From an uncultured Prevotellaceae bacterium (lineage in GTDB: Bacteria; Bacteroidota; Bacteroidia; Bacteroidales; Bacteroidaceae), in NCBI GenBank assembly GCA_900315745.1, contig ONAG01000038.1, positions 1-38,345 of the forward strand: 38,345 bases of DNA, given 5' to 3'. Both the position numbers and the translations under genes were made by a program. This document shows, one piece after another, positions 9,208 to 17,486 of this stretch; positions within the stretch are counted from its first letter, which is position 1; every line of letters begins with the position of its first letter. The notes under the pieces are model-generated. The model was not told where the DNA came from. It was given only the letters and a program-made list of their open reading frames with translations, and did not search any database.

Positions 9208-10641
9208 TTATGGCTTGCCCGTCTTATTCCCAGAGGAGCCTCCATTCCCCCCAGGTTTCACGTTCCCATTAGGCGACGATGCTCCTGATGGATTGGCACT
9301 GACGGCTTTGACCGATGAGCTTCCAGAGAAAAGCTTCTCGTGGGCATCATCCACCCACTCATCAAGCTTTTTCGTCTCCCAGCTGTAAAGAGCGGTGACA
9401 ACAGGGTCTGTAAGCGTGGCCATCCATCCCGAACCCTTGTATGCCGATATCACGCAATCCCAAGCATTGGCGAGGAAAGACTTGTTGCCACTGTATGCTT
9501 TCATGGCATTCCATTCCGCCTTCCACTTGTTCTTATCCCATTTCTTCTTTCCTGGTGTGGCATCAGCAAATGCCACCGCCTCGCCTTTGCCGACCTCATC
9601 TATCTGGTAATAGCTGTCCACTATCCTGCACCTTTCCGTCACTTCCATCTCCACTCTATACTGCCCTGTTCCCCAGGTGGGCTTGAAGTTGAAACCGTCA
9701 GGCGTGCCCGTATAAGAGCGGGGAACAATATAAGAATCACCATCAATGCTTACAAGACGCTCAAAATCCGGGTCGTTCTTGTCATATATGAACAACCCGT
9801 CTGAATTGAGCTTGTTCTTGTCCACTTTCACCCTGACGGTAAACTCGCCAAGCTGTTGGTCGTTCGCAATCATGGTGGCTTGGTTCATCCATGAAGAAAA
9901 CAAGCGCACCTTCAGTTCGATGACCAAGTTGTCCCTTTTCTCAAAACTGAAACGACTTTCTGCACTGCCAGTGGAGTCGTTGGGAAGATTGCAATATCTT
10001 GGGTTGATCATGAGCGTGTCAATTTCGACAAGAAACTTGGAGTGATTGACGATGTGGCGAAGCCCGACACTGTCACGACGCATCTTGCAGAAAATATAGA
10101 ACACCCCCACTCCTTCTTTCGAACCATTGGCCAGCTCGATATAGTTCTTGCATCCGAAGCCCTGGAACTTCAGGTTCTCAGGATCCATGGCCCCCTTCGT
10201 GGACGGAAGCGCATAAAAATCATCTATCGTGCTTTCTGCCGAAAGGACGTGGTTGTAATAGCACTGCTGCATGGCTCTATTGTACCATTTCTCACGGCTT
10301 CCCTTCAAGGCATCCTTCAAATAGTTCATTCCAAAGCTCACGAGGTTTGAAGTGGCATTCACGGTCTTTTGCTTGAAAGCACTTGACAGTCCAGCCCACA
10401 ACAAGTCGCCAAACAGTCCCCTGTCGGTTTCACCGCGTGTCTTTTCCTGCATGGCCAACAGGTTGTCATTTGTCTCAAGGATTGTCTTGGCCTTTTGCTC
10501 GTTTTCCACAAGGATCTTGAACTTGCGCTGTGCCATCATTGGACGATTGCCTTCCTTGGCGGCGGCATGCTCCATTTTCACTTGTGCCTGAGAAGCAATT
10601 GCCACGCACAAGAGGAAGAGCATTGAAAGTAGTTTTTTCAT
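9208..10641 (-). CDS. Secreted protein of unknown function (477 aa)
   Basis: A classic signal peptide (KKLLSMLFLLCVAIA, cleavage after SQA) marks export. The mature protein matches no family I recognise. It has a helical N-terminal part, a beta-rich middle with charged strands, and a Gly/Ser/Asn/Pro-rich tail of about 40 residues. It is the last gene of module B, 19 bases after the CHAT gene, so it is probably cotranscribed with that protease. It could be a substrate, partner or effector of the CHAT enzyme, but nothing in the sequence decides this. Confidence 0.75.
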   Translation of the reverse strand: MKKLLSMLFLLCVAIASQAQVKMEHAAAKEGNRPMMAQRKFKILVENEQKAKTILETNDNLLAMQEKTRGETDRGLFGDLLWAGLSSAFKQKTVNATSNLVSFGMNYLKDALKGSREKWYNRAMQQCYYNHVLSAESTIDDFYALPSTKGAMDPENLKFQGFGCKNYIELANGSKEGVGVFYIFCKMRRDSVGLRHIVNHSKFLVEIDTLMINPRYCNLPNDSTGSAESRFSFEKRDNLVIELKVRLFSSWMNQATMIANDQQLGEFTVRVKVDKNKLNSDGLFIYDKNDPDFERLVSIDGDSYIVPRSYTGTPDGFNFKPTWGTGQYRVEMEVTERCRIVDSYYQIDEVGKGEAVAFADATPGKKKWDKNKWKAEWNAMKAYSGNKSFLANAWDCVISAYKGSGWMATLTDPVVTALYSWETKKLDEWVDDAHEKLFSGSSSVKAVSANPSGASSPNGNVKPGGNGGSSGNKTGKP

Positions 10642-10660
10642 ATATGTTCGGTATTAAATT

Positions 10661-12811
10661 TTAAAATGCGTCGATGATGATGAACGGATTGATGTATTGT
10701 GGCCTGTTAAAGCTTATTGTCAACCTTTTCAATGTGAGCGAGTACTCATCCAATTGGTAAACCTCCATCTCTTCTTTCATCAACCGCTGACGTGCGGCGA
10801 GGAAAGCAGAATGGATATCCTTCACATCTTGCTTTTCAAGTTCTTGATAGAAGAAGCGCATCAACAGGCTGCTTGAATAATCATTCACATTCCACAAAGA
10901 AACAATCATCGCATTGGCTCCCGCAAGCTTCAGTCCTCGCTGCATGCCATAGATTCCATCGTCGGTGAGCCGTCCGAGTCCAGTCTGGCAGGCAGAAAGG
11001 ACTACAAGCTCGGTGCCGCTGAGGTCTTGCCTCGACATTTCCTCGGATGACAGCACCCCGTCTGACATGCTTTCATCGAAATCGTCGTCGGTCAGAGTCT
11101 TTTCCGAACCGGCGAAGAGCAGCCCACTTTTTGACATGGAATCGTCGTCCAGCAGAGGCTTGATGTCATTATGTATGCCTATTATACTCCCAAAGAATCC
11201 ATGAGTTGACAAATGTATCACATCATATTTGTTCTTCACCAATTTCATGAAAGCCGCATCCGTGGCATCCCTACCCACCAGCAAGGTGTCCTTGGGGTTG
11301 TGGCGAAAGACATATATGGAATCCACCTCCTTCCTCGTGCCCGGCAAGCTCTTTATGGTTTTTGTCCTTCGGGACATATAACGGTATGCCACCACATCAT
11401 TGTCATGACCCGAAGGCGTGTATGAGGCATCGTATTCCATGCCACCAAGCAACAAGGCGCTGCCCATCTTGACGGGCTTCCGCTTTTGGGCTATGACACG
11501 GGTGGATGACAGCCTGTAGCATGTCTTGGTCGTGTCGGGCATGATATATTCTATGGCCAGCTGGTGAATCGGACCGTCTGATGCAAAATAGACCTTGTTG
11601 GCATCACCTATCGCCTTCATCAATCGCTCAGGCCATATCAATTTGGTCAAGATGGAATCCTCGTAGAGGGCGTCTTTCCATGTTTCTGTCATTGAGGTGA
11701 TGGCTCCTCCTATGCTGGAGTAATAAGAGACAGGCAGATAGAGCATGCTGTCGGTGGCGAACATGTCTATGAACAAGGGCTTCTTGCTGTCATGGCGCAG
11801 GACAAGACAACCGAGCCGCTTTTCATCGTCTATGCCAAAATACTGCACGAACTCAATGGCGCAGTCCTTCTTCCCCAAGGCCTGCCTCACTTGCTTCCAC
11901 TTCGTGAGAGAGGCGTTCTTCCGTACAAGATAGTCCTTGCTGAACAAGGAGAGGTCGTAGAGCAAGTCCGGGGCGTGGTTTCCCAACCTGAAGCAATCGA
12001 ATAGCAACTGGTGCGCCGCAAGCCAGTACTGAGCACGCTGCGAGTCGTTTTTCCCTGACAACTCCTCGCCAATGGAGGCACACCGCTCATTGACATAGCG
12101 TTTGTAGCACTCCACGGCCTTGGAATAATCCGTGCTGCCCTCCACATCGGACTGCAGCATCAGTATCTTGGCCTTTTTGCGCAGCGCCTCGTAATAATCG
12201 CTTCCCTTCTGCTTCTTGAAATAATCATCGATCGCCTCGTCAATCTGGGACAAAGCCTGCGGGAAGTTGCCAAGACGGGCATTGCACATTGCCAATTGTG
12301 AGATGACCTTGTAATATTGCGGTTTCACAGATGTTATGCCCATGCCGTTCAAGCGCTCGTCATAATAATCAAAGACGGTATCAAGCTGTTCTTTGGCCAT
12401 TTCATAACACTTTGCCTTATAATACATCTGGGCAAGTTCTTCGTGTATGACCAAGGCATTGGTCGTATTGTTTCTTTTATTGAAGATGTCAAGGCTCATT
12501 CTGTAAAAGTACTCAACCTTTTTCACGTCGTCCTGGTCTTCCAAAGTACCATACAAATCTGCCCCGCGCATCTTGTAATAGTAGGCATCGTAAACATCGG
12601 CTGAATCACCCAACTCATCAGTGCAATCACTCCAAATATCATAATAGTCATTTATGCAGTTGCTCAATTGCTGGTAGTCATCCATGAGATAGCATTGCTC
12701 CGCTTCTTCGAACAGCCTCGTGAGCTTTGCCTTCACATCATCCTGGGCACTCATGGGAGCGACACCCAAGCATGACAAGATTGCCATCGCAAAAAATATC
12801 CTGTGCATCAT
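10661..12811 (-). CDS. Secreted TPR-CHAT protease (716 aa)
   Basis: A signal peptide (FFAMAILSCLGVA, cleavage after SAQ) precedes a helical TPR-like region (about 30-290) and a CHAT domain (about 310-716). The catalytic pair is His537 in HLSTHGFF and Cys608 in LSACQTG, followed by the conserved GMQRGLKLAGA and SLWNVND segments. It is about half the length of the CHAT protein at 815, with a much shorter TPR array. The start ATG at 12811-12809 overlaps the upstream stop as ATGA, pointing to translational coupling within module B. A caspase-like peptidase acting outside the cytoplasm is the likely product. Confidence 0.9.
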   Translation of the reverse strand: MMHRIFFAMAILSCLGVAPMSAQDDVKAKLTRLFEEAEQCYLMDDYQQLSNCINDYYDIWSDCTDELGDSADVYDAYYYKMRGADLYGTLEDQDDVKKVEYFYRMSLDIFNKRNNTTNALVIHEELAQMYYKAKCYEMAKEQLDTVFDYYDERLNGMGITSVKPQYYKVISQLAMCNARLGNFPQALSQIDEAIDDYFKKQKGSDYYEALRKKAKILMLQSDVEGSTDYSKAVECYKRYVNERCASIGEELSGKNDSQRAQYWLAAHQLLFDCFRLGNHAPDLLYDLSLFSKDYLVRKNASLTKWKQVRQALGKKDCAIEFVQYFGIDDEKRLGCLVLRHDSKKPLFIDMFATDSMLYLPVSYYSSIGGAITSMTETWKDALYEDSILTKLIWPERLMKAIGDANKVYFASDGPIHQLAIEYIMPDTTKTCYRLSSTRVIAQKRKPVKMGSALLLGGMEYDASYTPSGHDNDVVAYRYMSRRTKTIKSLPGTRKEVDSIYVFRHNPKDTLLVGRDATDAAFMKLVKNKYDVIHLSTHGFFGSIIGIHNDIKPLLDDDSMSKSGLLFAGSEKTLTDDDFDESMSDGVLSSEEMSRQDLSGTELVVLSACQTGLGRLTDDGIYGMQRGLKLAGANAMIVSLWNVNDYSSSLLMRFFYQELEKQDVKDIHSAFLAARQRLMKEEMEVYQLDEYSLTLKRLTISFNRPQYINPFIIIDAF

Positions 12812-13431
12812 TTTTGTGGATTATGGTTCAGAATGACAAACGATTCATTAGATGACGAGTTGTTGTTGATGGACATGACAATCTCATCTTCAGGTTTCAC
12901 CTTGCCCAAGTTCAGCCACATCACGCCATCCCCCTTGGGCTCTGCCTTGATCCCGTTCACGGTAACCGAGAACGAGGTCTTGGGATTGAACGAAATGAAG
13001 AAAAACTCCTGTTCACCTATGTGCTTGACAAGCTTATAAGTCACCGTGCATCCCTTCATGATGGTCTTTTCAATTGCAGAATAGCAGATGTCCTTCTCCG
13101 TGCTGTTGAAATAATCTCCCTTGGACACCATGGCTGTATTCTGCCTGCTGTATACATAAGTGACCAACTGGTTGACCCTGAATTTATTCGCGCCGCTCCC
13201 CCTGCATTCATGTTCCCTGTCGGAGCCTATGTCATCCATCAAGGTGACCTTCGGGCTTCCTGCTGACGACCAATCGACAACCGTATTGTTGAGAACCTGG
13301 CTTGACGACTTCGACTTTCGCATGTTGACGACATCATCAGCCAACTTCTTCAAATAAGCATCTTTCTGGGCATGACAACAGAGGTTTCCCAAAAAGGTCA
13401 AAACCACTAACAAAACTCCTACTCTTTTCAT
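12808..13431 (-). CDS. Small secreted protein, unknown (207 aa)
   Basis: The ATG at 13431 is preferred over an upstream in-frame start at 13455, because it begins a clean signal peptide (MKRVGVLLVVLTFLG, cleavage near CHA-Q) and overlaps the upstream stop as ATGA. The mature part is beta-rich and contains FFFISFNPKTS and a C-terminal stretch with NNNSSSNES. No family is recognised. Tight coupling on both sides (ATGA overlaps with the kinase-like gene and the CHAT gene) suggests it belongs to the same complex or is made in fixed ratio with them. Confidence 0.7.
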   Translation of the reverse strand: MKRVGVLLVVLTFLGNLCCHAQKDAYLKKLADDVVNMRKSKSSSQVLNNTVVDWSSAGSPKVTLMDDIGSDREHECRGSGANKFRVNQLVTYVYSRQNTAMVSKGDYFNSTEKDICYSAIEKTIMKGCTVTYKLVKHIGEQEFFFISFNPKTSFSVTVNGIKAEPKGDGVMWLNLGKVKPEDEIVMSINNNSSSNESFVILNHNPQK

Positions 13432-13991
13432 ATCTCCATCATCTCTTCCGGCCATTTGCCCGCCTTGTCATGATCCTTGCCAGGCTGGGCGCCATTATAC
13501 ATTTCTGATCTCTCACGTTGCCTCCCTGAGCAATCTGAAAGTCCCTTCCGGGCAAGCCTGTTCAGTTCTTCCAAGCCAATCCGCTCTGATGGATTGCTGC
13601 AAAGGCATCTTTGTATGACAGGAGTAAGCGACCTCATTGACTTTGGCAATGTGGGCAGGGGAACGTTTGGATGAAGCCTCTGGTAACAGCCACCATGGCC
13701 ACCAAAGACGACATGTCCTGATGCCGCATAGTATGCCACGGCTCCCAACGACCATACAACCTGGGCGGAATCTGGCAATGACGACGCATCCTGCTCGGGA
13801 GCAAGAAATTCACTTTCCACCTCACCGGCATTGCCTACAAAGAAAGAATCGCCGTCGATTGCTATGTTGCCGGGCGCCAACACATGCCCTTCCTTGCATT
13901 CCTTCATGAATTCGCTGATGTCGACCATCATTTTCCAAATGGCCTCCTCGGGGCACAAGCCAACAATATCTCTTACAGTCATATCATTCAT
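13428..13991 (-). CDS. Kinase-like protein lacking the N-lobe (probable pseudokinase, 187 aa)
   Basis: The sequence follows a Ser/Thr kinase C-lobe. GHVLAPGNIAI sits where HRDLKPxNILI is expected, FFVGNAG where DFG is expected, FLAPEQ corresponds to the APE motif, VVWSLGAVAYYAASG to the helix-F segment, and IQRCLCSNPSERIG to the final Arg-containing helix. The N-lobe (glycine loop, lysine) is absent. Both the catalytic Asp of HRD and the metal-binding Asp of DFG are missing. It is therefore probably a non-catalytic scaffold or phospho-signalling adaptor, perhaps partner of the FHA-like protein encoded just upstream, whose gene end it overlaps. An annotated GTG at 13994 is possible; the ATG at 13991 is preferred. 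Confidence 0.6.
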   Translation of the reverse strand: MNDMTVRDIVGLCPEEAIWKMMVDISEFMKECKEGHVLAPGNIAIDGDSFFVGNAGEVESEFLAPEQDASSLPDSAQVVWSLGAVAYYAASGHVVFGGHGGCYQRLHPNVPLPTLPKSMRSLTPVIQRCLCSNPSERIGLEELNRLARKGLSDCSGRQRERSEMYNGAQPGKDHDKAGKWPEEMMEI

Positions 13992-15297
13992 CACTATTGC
14001 GTATTTCCGTTACCGGCACAGCCCATTTGTAGAGGCCGCTGCTTATGCTGTCTACTCTTGAGACTACACCCGCAGCCAGGATGCCCCCCTTGAATTTCAC
14101 CAATACGGGACCACCTGAAAAGCCGTGATTGATGTTGCTCTCAAAGAACAGGTTCTCCGTCCCTGCAGACGCATCCCGGCGTATCGTCCCTTCTGTAAAT
14201 GTCATCCGCTTGTCGCCCATGCCGGTCATGGGATAGCCGCAGACCATCAGCTTTGTGCCGTTTTTCATCAACCTCATTTCTTCCTCGCCTGCCATGGCGA
14301 CACTCCCCTTCTCTTCCATGCTGTCTATCCACAGGATGTCGCCCAATTCCATCTGCCTGTCCTTGAAATATGGCCTCACAGAACGCCAATAATAGTCTTG
14401 GCTGAAATCTGCAAGCATGAAAAGGCCGTCCCTGTCCTTGTTCATGTGAACCCTCCTGTCTGTCGATACAAAAGAGAATCTCTTGTTTCCCATGAAGTCA
14501 TAAAGGCTGAAATACACCTTGAGGATCATCGAGGAGTCGGAAGAGTGGGTCTGGTTGAATGTCTCCGCCTCAATCGCCCATCTGACGATGTTGTCGACGG
14601 GCAAATCTCCCACCTTGGTGGTAAGGTCGAGGTTCTCGCCTATCCAGTACTCCACGCAGTGCCTTGCCGTCACCATCATGCCGTCTGTTGTGAGAAAGGC
14701 AGTTCCTGTCGGTGACTCTTCCGCCAGCACTTTCATTGGAAACAACTGCCGTTCCTTGCCCTTTGCCGACAGGATGCAACCGACCGAATCGACTTTGATC
14801 ATGAATATCGAGGCCTCCAATGGCTCCACATCGCCTGCAGTGATGCCCTCCTGCCCACCACGGCCAAGGACCACGACCATGATGGCAACAAGGCCCAACA
14901 ACCCTGCGACCGCTCCTGCCAAAAGGCTTTTCCTCCCATCGGCATCCTTGTAGTGGCTGTCGAAATGCTCATGAAAGGCAAGAGAGACAGGGGTGTTGCC
15001 AAACTCAATTAGATCGCCGTCTTCCAACTGGTGTGCATAGCCAACGCTTCCCTTGCCCGCTATGGATATCTCCACATGCTGAGAACGCCTTACTATTCTC
15101 CAGGTGACGCCATCGGGATTCCTGATGATGGAGGCGTAACACTCCGGCTTCCATCCATCGTTCTCAAAGCGCACGTCGCAATCTGCTGAATCTCCGATGC
15201 TCGCGATGTTTTCCATCAGCACCAGCCTTTCCCCGTTTTTGTGAAAAGCATTGCCGCCCTTCACCACCAGAGAGATGTAATGTCTTGGCTCTGCCAT
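13984..15297 (-). CDS. FHA-like / transmembrane / trypsin-like serine protease (437 aa)
   Basis: The N-terminus (about 5-110) has FHA-like features (SIGDSADCDVRF, later LEDGDLIEFGN), a fold that usually binds phosphothreonine. A membrane helix follows at about 122-145. The rest (about 175-437) is a trypsin-like peptidase with His213 in VTARHCV, Asp297 in LADFS as the likely acid, and Ser394 in GFSGGP. The architecture puts a phosphopeptide-binding module on one side of the inner membrane and a protease on the other. With a kinase-like protein next to it and an active kinase and a phosphatase nearby, the FHA part may read a phosphorylation signal. The start lies 2 bases after the upstream RCK-RyR stop. 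Confidence 0.78.
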   Translation of the reverse strand: MAEPRHYISLVVKGGNAFHKNGERLVLMENIASIGDSADCDVRFENDGWKPECYASIIRNPDGVTWRIVRRSQHVEISIAGKGSVGYAHQLEDGDLIEFGNTPVSLAFHEHFDSHYKDADGRKSLLAGAVAGLLGLVAIMVVVLGRGGQEGITAGDVEPLEASIFMIKVDSVGCILSAKGKERQLFPMKVLAEESPTGTAFLTTDGMMVTARHCVEYWIGENLDLTTKVGDLPVDNIVRWAIEAETFNQTHSSDSSMILKVYFSLYDFMGNKRFSFVSTDRRVHMNKDRDGLFMLADFSQDYYWRSVRPYFKDRQMELGDILWIDSMEEKGSVAMAGEEEMRLMKNGTKLMVCGYPMTGMGDKRMTFTEGTIRRDASAGTENLFFESNINHGFSGGPVLVKFKGGILAAGVVSRVDSISSGLYKWAVPVTEIRNSDE

Positions 15298-15299
15298 GG

Positions 15300-16880
15300 T
15301 CAGTCAACTTTTGAATTTGTTCTTTCGCATTTGGATGTCTCATCGGCAAAAGCCTTGGCTATAAGAGGCAGGCATGAGCAGAGGCAAAGGTCATAAACCT
15401 TTGAAGACTTGCCTGTCTCGTCGGGGCGCAAGTCATCGTATGCCCTGAGGTCATAGTGTATCATGTTGCCTTTAAGGACTCTCTTCTGCTTGATGTCCAA
15501 TTCAACCATTTCCTGTTCTTCATCATCGCAGGGACGGTATCCAAGAATAAGCTCTTCAACACACCACCGATTGTGCTCCACTTGTGCCAGCAGCTCTATG
15601 TCTTCCTGAGATATGTCATAGAACTTGCCCCACTCGTCCTCTTCCAACCCGACGGAACGCATTTTTGTTGCAATGGTCATGGCATTGTAGATGCTCGACA
15701 TCCTTTTGACACTGGAAAGCCTGCGCCATGACTTTTCTCTTTCATCAAAGTCTATCTCAACCGCATACCGCAAGGTGTCGTCATTAATGAAAGGATTGCC
15801 GTCATTAGATTGCATGGCTCCCGGAAGAGCATTCCCGGCAGCGATATTCTCCTCATAGCAGCGGTCGTAGATGTAATTGACATTCTTGGCCATTCTCACA
15901 AGAGGCAGCGACACATCGTATCCACTGTCGAGCATGCCAAAGAAATGCATGTCCTGGAAACTGTCAAGATCGACTTTTTGAGGACTATAGACATACACCG
16001 GCGTATGGCGTTCCATCAGATCATCGGGCAACATCAAGGCATCACACACATTTTTGCTGCCATTGGTGTCAGCCATGACCACCGTCAAAAGCTGGCCGTC
16101 ATCTGCAGACCATCTCTTCAGCTTGTAGCGGATTTCCGTGTCATTGACACCTGCCTCCACGAATTCCCATTCCACATCCACAAAGTCTTCCCGTAAGCCT
16201 TCATAGACGGGCTTGTGAAACATTGTCACGGCCATTGCCTCTGATGGCTTCACCACCCTGTAGTAGCTGTTGTCGAACAAGTGCTGGTATCTCTTGACAA
16301 AGGAATTGCAATGGTCACCGGCATGCTCGTCAACGATGGTTATTCGCGTCCTCAGCATGTGGTTGCGCACATAGTTGGGGTAATGAGCCATCAGGGCCGC
16401 TTTCACAGCCACCATTTCCGATATCTCATTCATCCCGAATATCACAAGATGGGCATGTTTTTCAGAAAGGTAATTGATGGGGACATGGTCAAGCCTTATA
16501 CACTCACTCCAAAGGCTTGCCATCGTAAACGGATAGACATCCATCCTGCTTCTTACCATCTTGCAGAAATCAGATGTCTGCATCATGTGCAAAACCTTTT
16601 GGCTCTGCAACATGAGATGGCATGTTATGGACCCCTTGCCGTGAGGTGGGTGCTGCACCTTGTCTGCAATTCTCCCCACCATTGCCACCGCTTCATAATC
16701 TGCCTCAACGGGATTGGGGCTTTCAATGTCTGCAAGCATGAACAACTCATCGCACGCATCGATATCGATGTCACCGGCTCTTGCCAATGGCAAGCTATCC
16801 ACATGGCATCCCCTTGACTTGTATTGACGTGTAAGGCAATCCTGCAAAGGATGGCACCCCAAGATCACTACCTTGCTCAT
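15300..16880 (-). CDS. Soluble RCK-RyR protein (526 aa)
   Basis: The ATG at 16880 (MSKVVILG) is preferred to a TTG nine bases upstream because it starts a Rossmann-type strand. A second Rossmann unit begins at HLVIFGMNE (about 130) and corresponds to the second RCK unit of the 5219 and 22292 proteins, including the later ITIVDEHAGD segment. The C-terminus has the RyR-like signature LLAQVEHNRW followed by ELILGYRP. No membrane helix is seen, so the pore part found in the paralogues is absent. It is the first gene of module B and presumably its cytoplasmic ligand sensor. Confidence 0.75.
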   Translation of the reverse strand: MSKVVILGCHPLQDCLTRQYKSRGCHVDSLPLARAGDIDIDACDELFMLADIESPNPVEADYEAVAMVGRIADKVQHPPHGKGSITCHLMLQSQKVLHMMQTSDFCKMVRSRMDVYPFTMASLWSECIRLDHVPINYLSEKHAHLVIFGMNEISEMVAVKAALMAHYPNYVRNHMLRTRITIVDEHAGDHCNSFVKRYQHLFDNSYYRVVKPSEAMAVTMFHKPVYEGLREDFVDVEWEFVEAGVNDTEIRYKLKRWSADDGQLLTVVMADTNGSKNVCDALMLPDDLMERHTPVYVYSPQKVDLDSFQDMHFFGMLDSGYDVSLPLVRMAKNVNYIYDRCYEENIAAGNALPGAMQSNDGNPFINDDTLRYAVEIDFDEREKSWRRLSSVKRMSSIYNAMTIATKMRSVGLEEDEWGKFYDISQEDIELLAQVEHNRWCVEELILGYRPCDDEEQEMVELDIKQKRVLKGNMIHYDLRAYDDLRPDETGKSSKVYDLCLCSCLPLIAKAFADETSKCERTNSKVD

Positions 16881-16994
16881 TATCAACAAATATTAGAATG
16901 GTCAACAATCTTCCATAATCATGTAATTGTCAAATGTGTTGGTTGCCAAGACATTGTAAGCCATCGTCTTTCCTTGTCAAACACATTAATGATG

Positions 16995-17002
16995 CAAATA
17001 TA
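16995..17002 (-). promoter_or_regulatory. -7 box of module B operon
   Basis: On the minus strand 17002-16995 reads TATATTTG, followed by CATC, a good TAnnTTTG match. It lies about 115 bases before the ATG at 16880. I find no TTG at the ideal distance, so the -33 box is unassigned. Confidence 0.55.
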
Positions 17003-17198
17003 CAAAAATTTTCAATAATGTAATTGTTTTCAAATAAAAAAATATGTATCATGGACTTTGACTGCAAACCATTTTTGACATGCGATAGAGCAGCTTCCCT
17101 CATTTCCTCACAAAAAAACAAGACATGACAATCAGAACAAAATCTGCATAAAAAGGTAACCAAAATATCGTTTTTAGCATATAAATGATTGTTGTTGA

Positions 17199-17228
17199 TT
17201 GTGGTTTCATTTTATTTTAGTATTTTTG
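17199..17228 (+). promoter_or_regulatory. Promoter of module C
   Basis: TTG at 17199-17201, a 19-base gap, then TATTTTTG at 17221-17228, matching the Bacteroidota consensus in both boxes and spacing. The leader to the ATG at 17487 would be about 250 bases. Confidence 0.55.
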
Positions 17229-17486
17229 GGGCAAATTACAAAAAACATTGAAACAAATCGTGCCATACCGGCACATGACAAAGAAAGCCTATGGGATTAT
17301 TGAATTTTGCCCGTTCCAAACATAAGCCATGCAAAACAACCCAACATGAAAGACATCATGGGTGCAAAAACGATTTGAAGGACAGCTATTTCCATATCCT
17401 CGGCTTGCTTGTCATTCAAGTGGGATAGTCAGTATCATCCTGAACTTGTAATTGTTCGTGCTGCAATTAAAAGCTGATATTGAAAT

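Larger units (their letters stand above)
16881..17486. other. Divergent intergenic region between modules B and C
   Basis: AT-rich region separating two operons that point away from each other. It holds the module B -7 box and a plus-strand promoter, and otherwise no gene that I can support. The long leader (about 260 bases) before the gene at 17487 may hold regulation that I cannot define. Confidence 0.5.
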
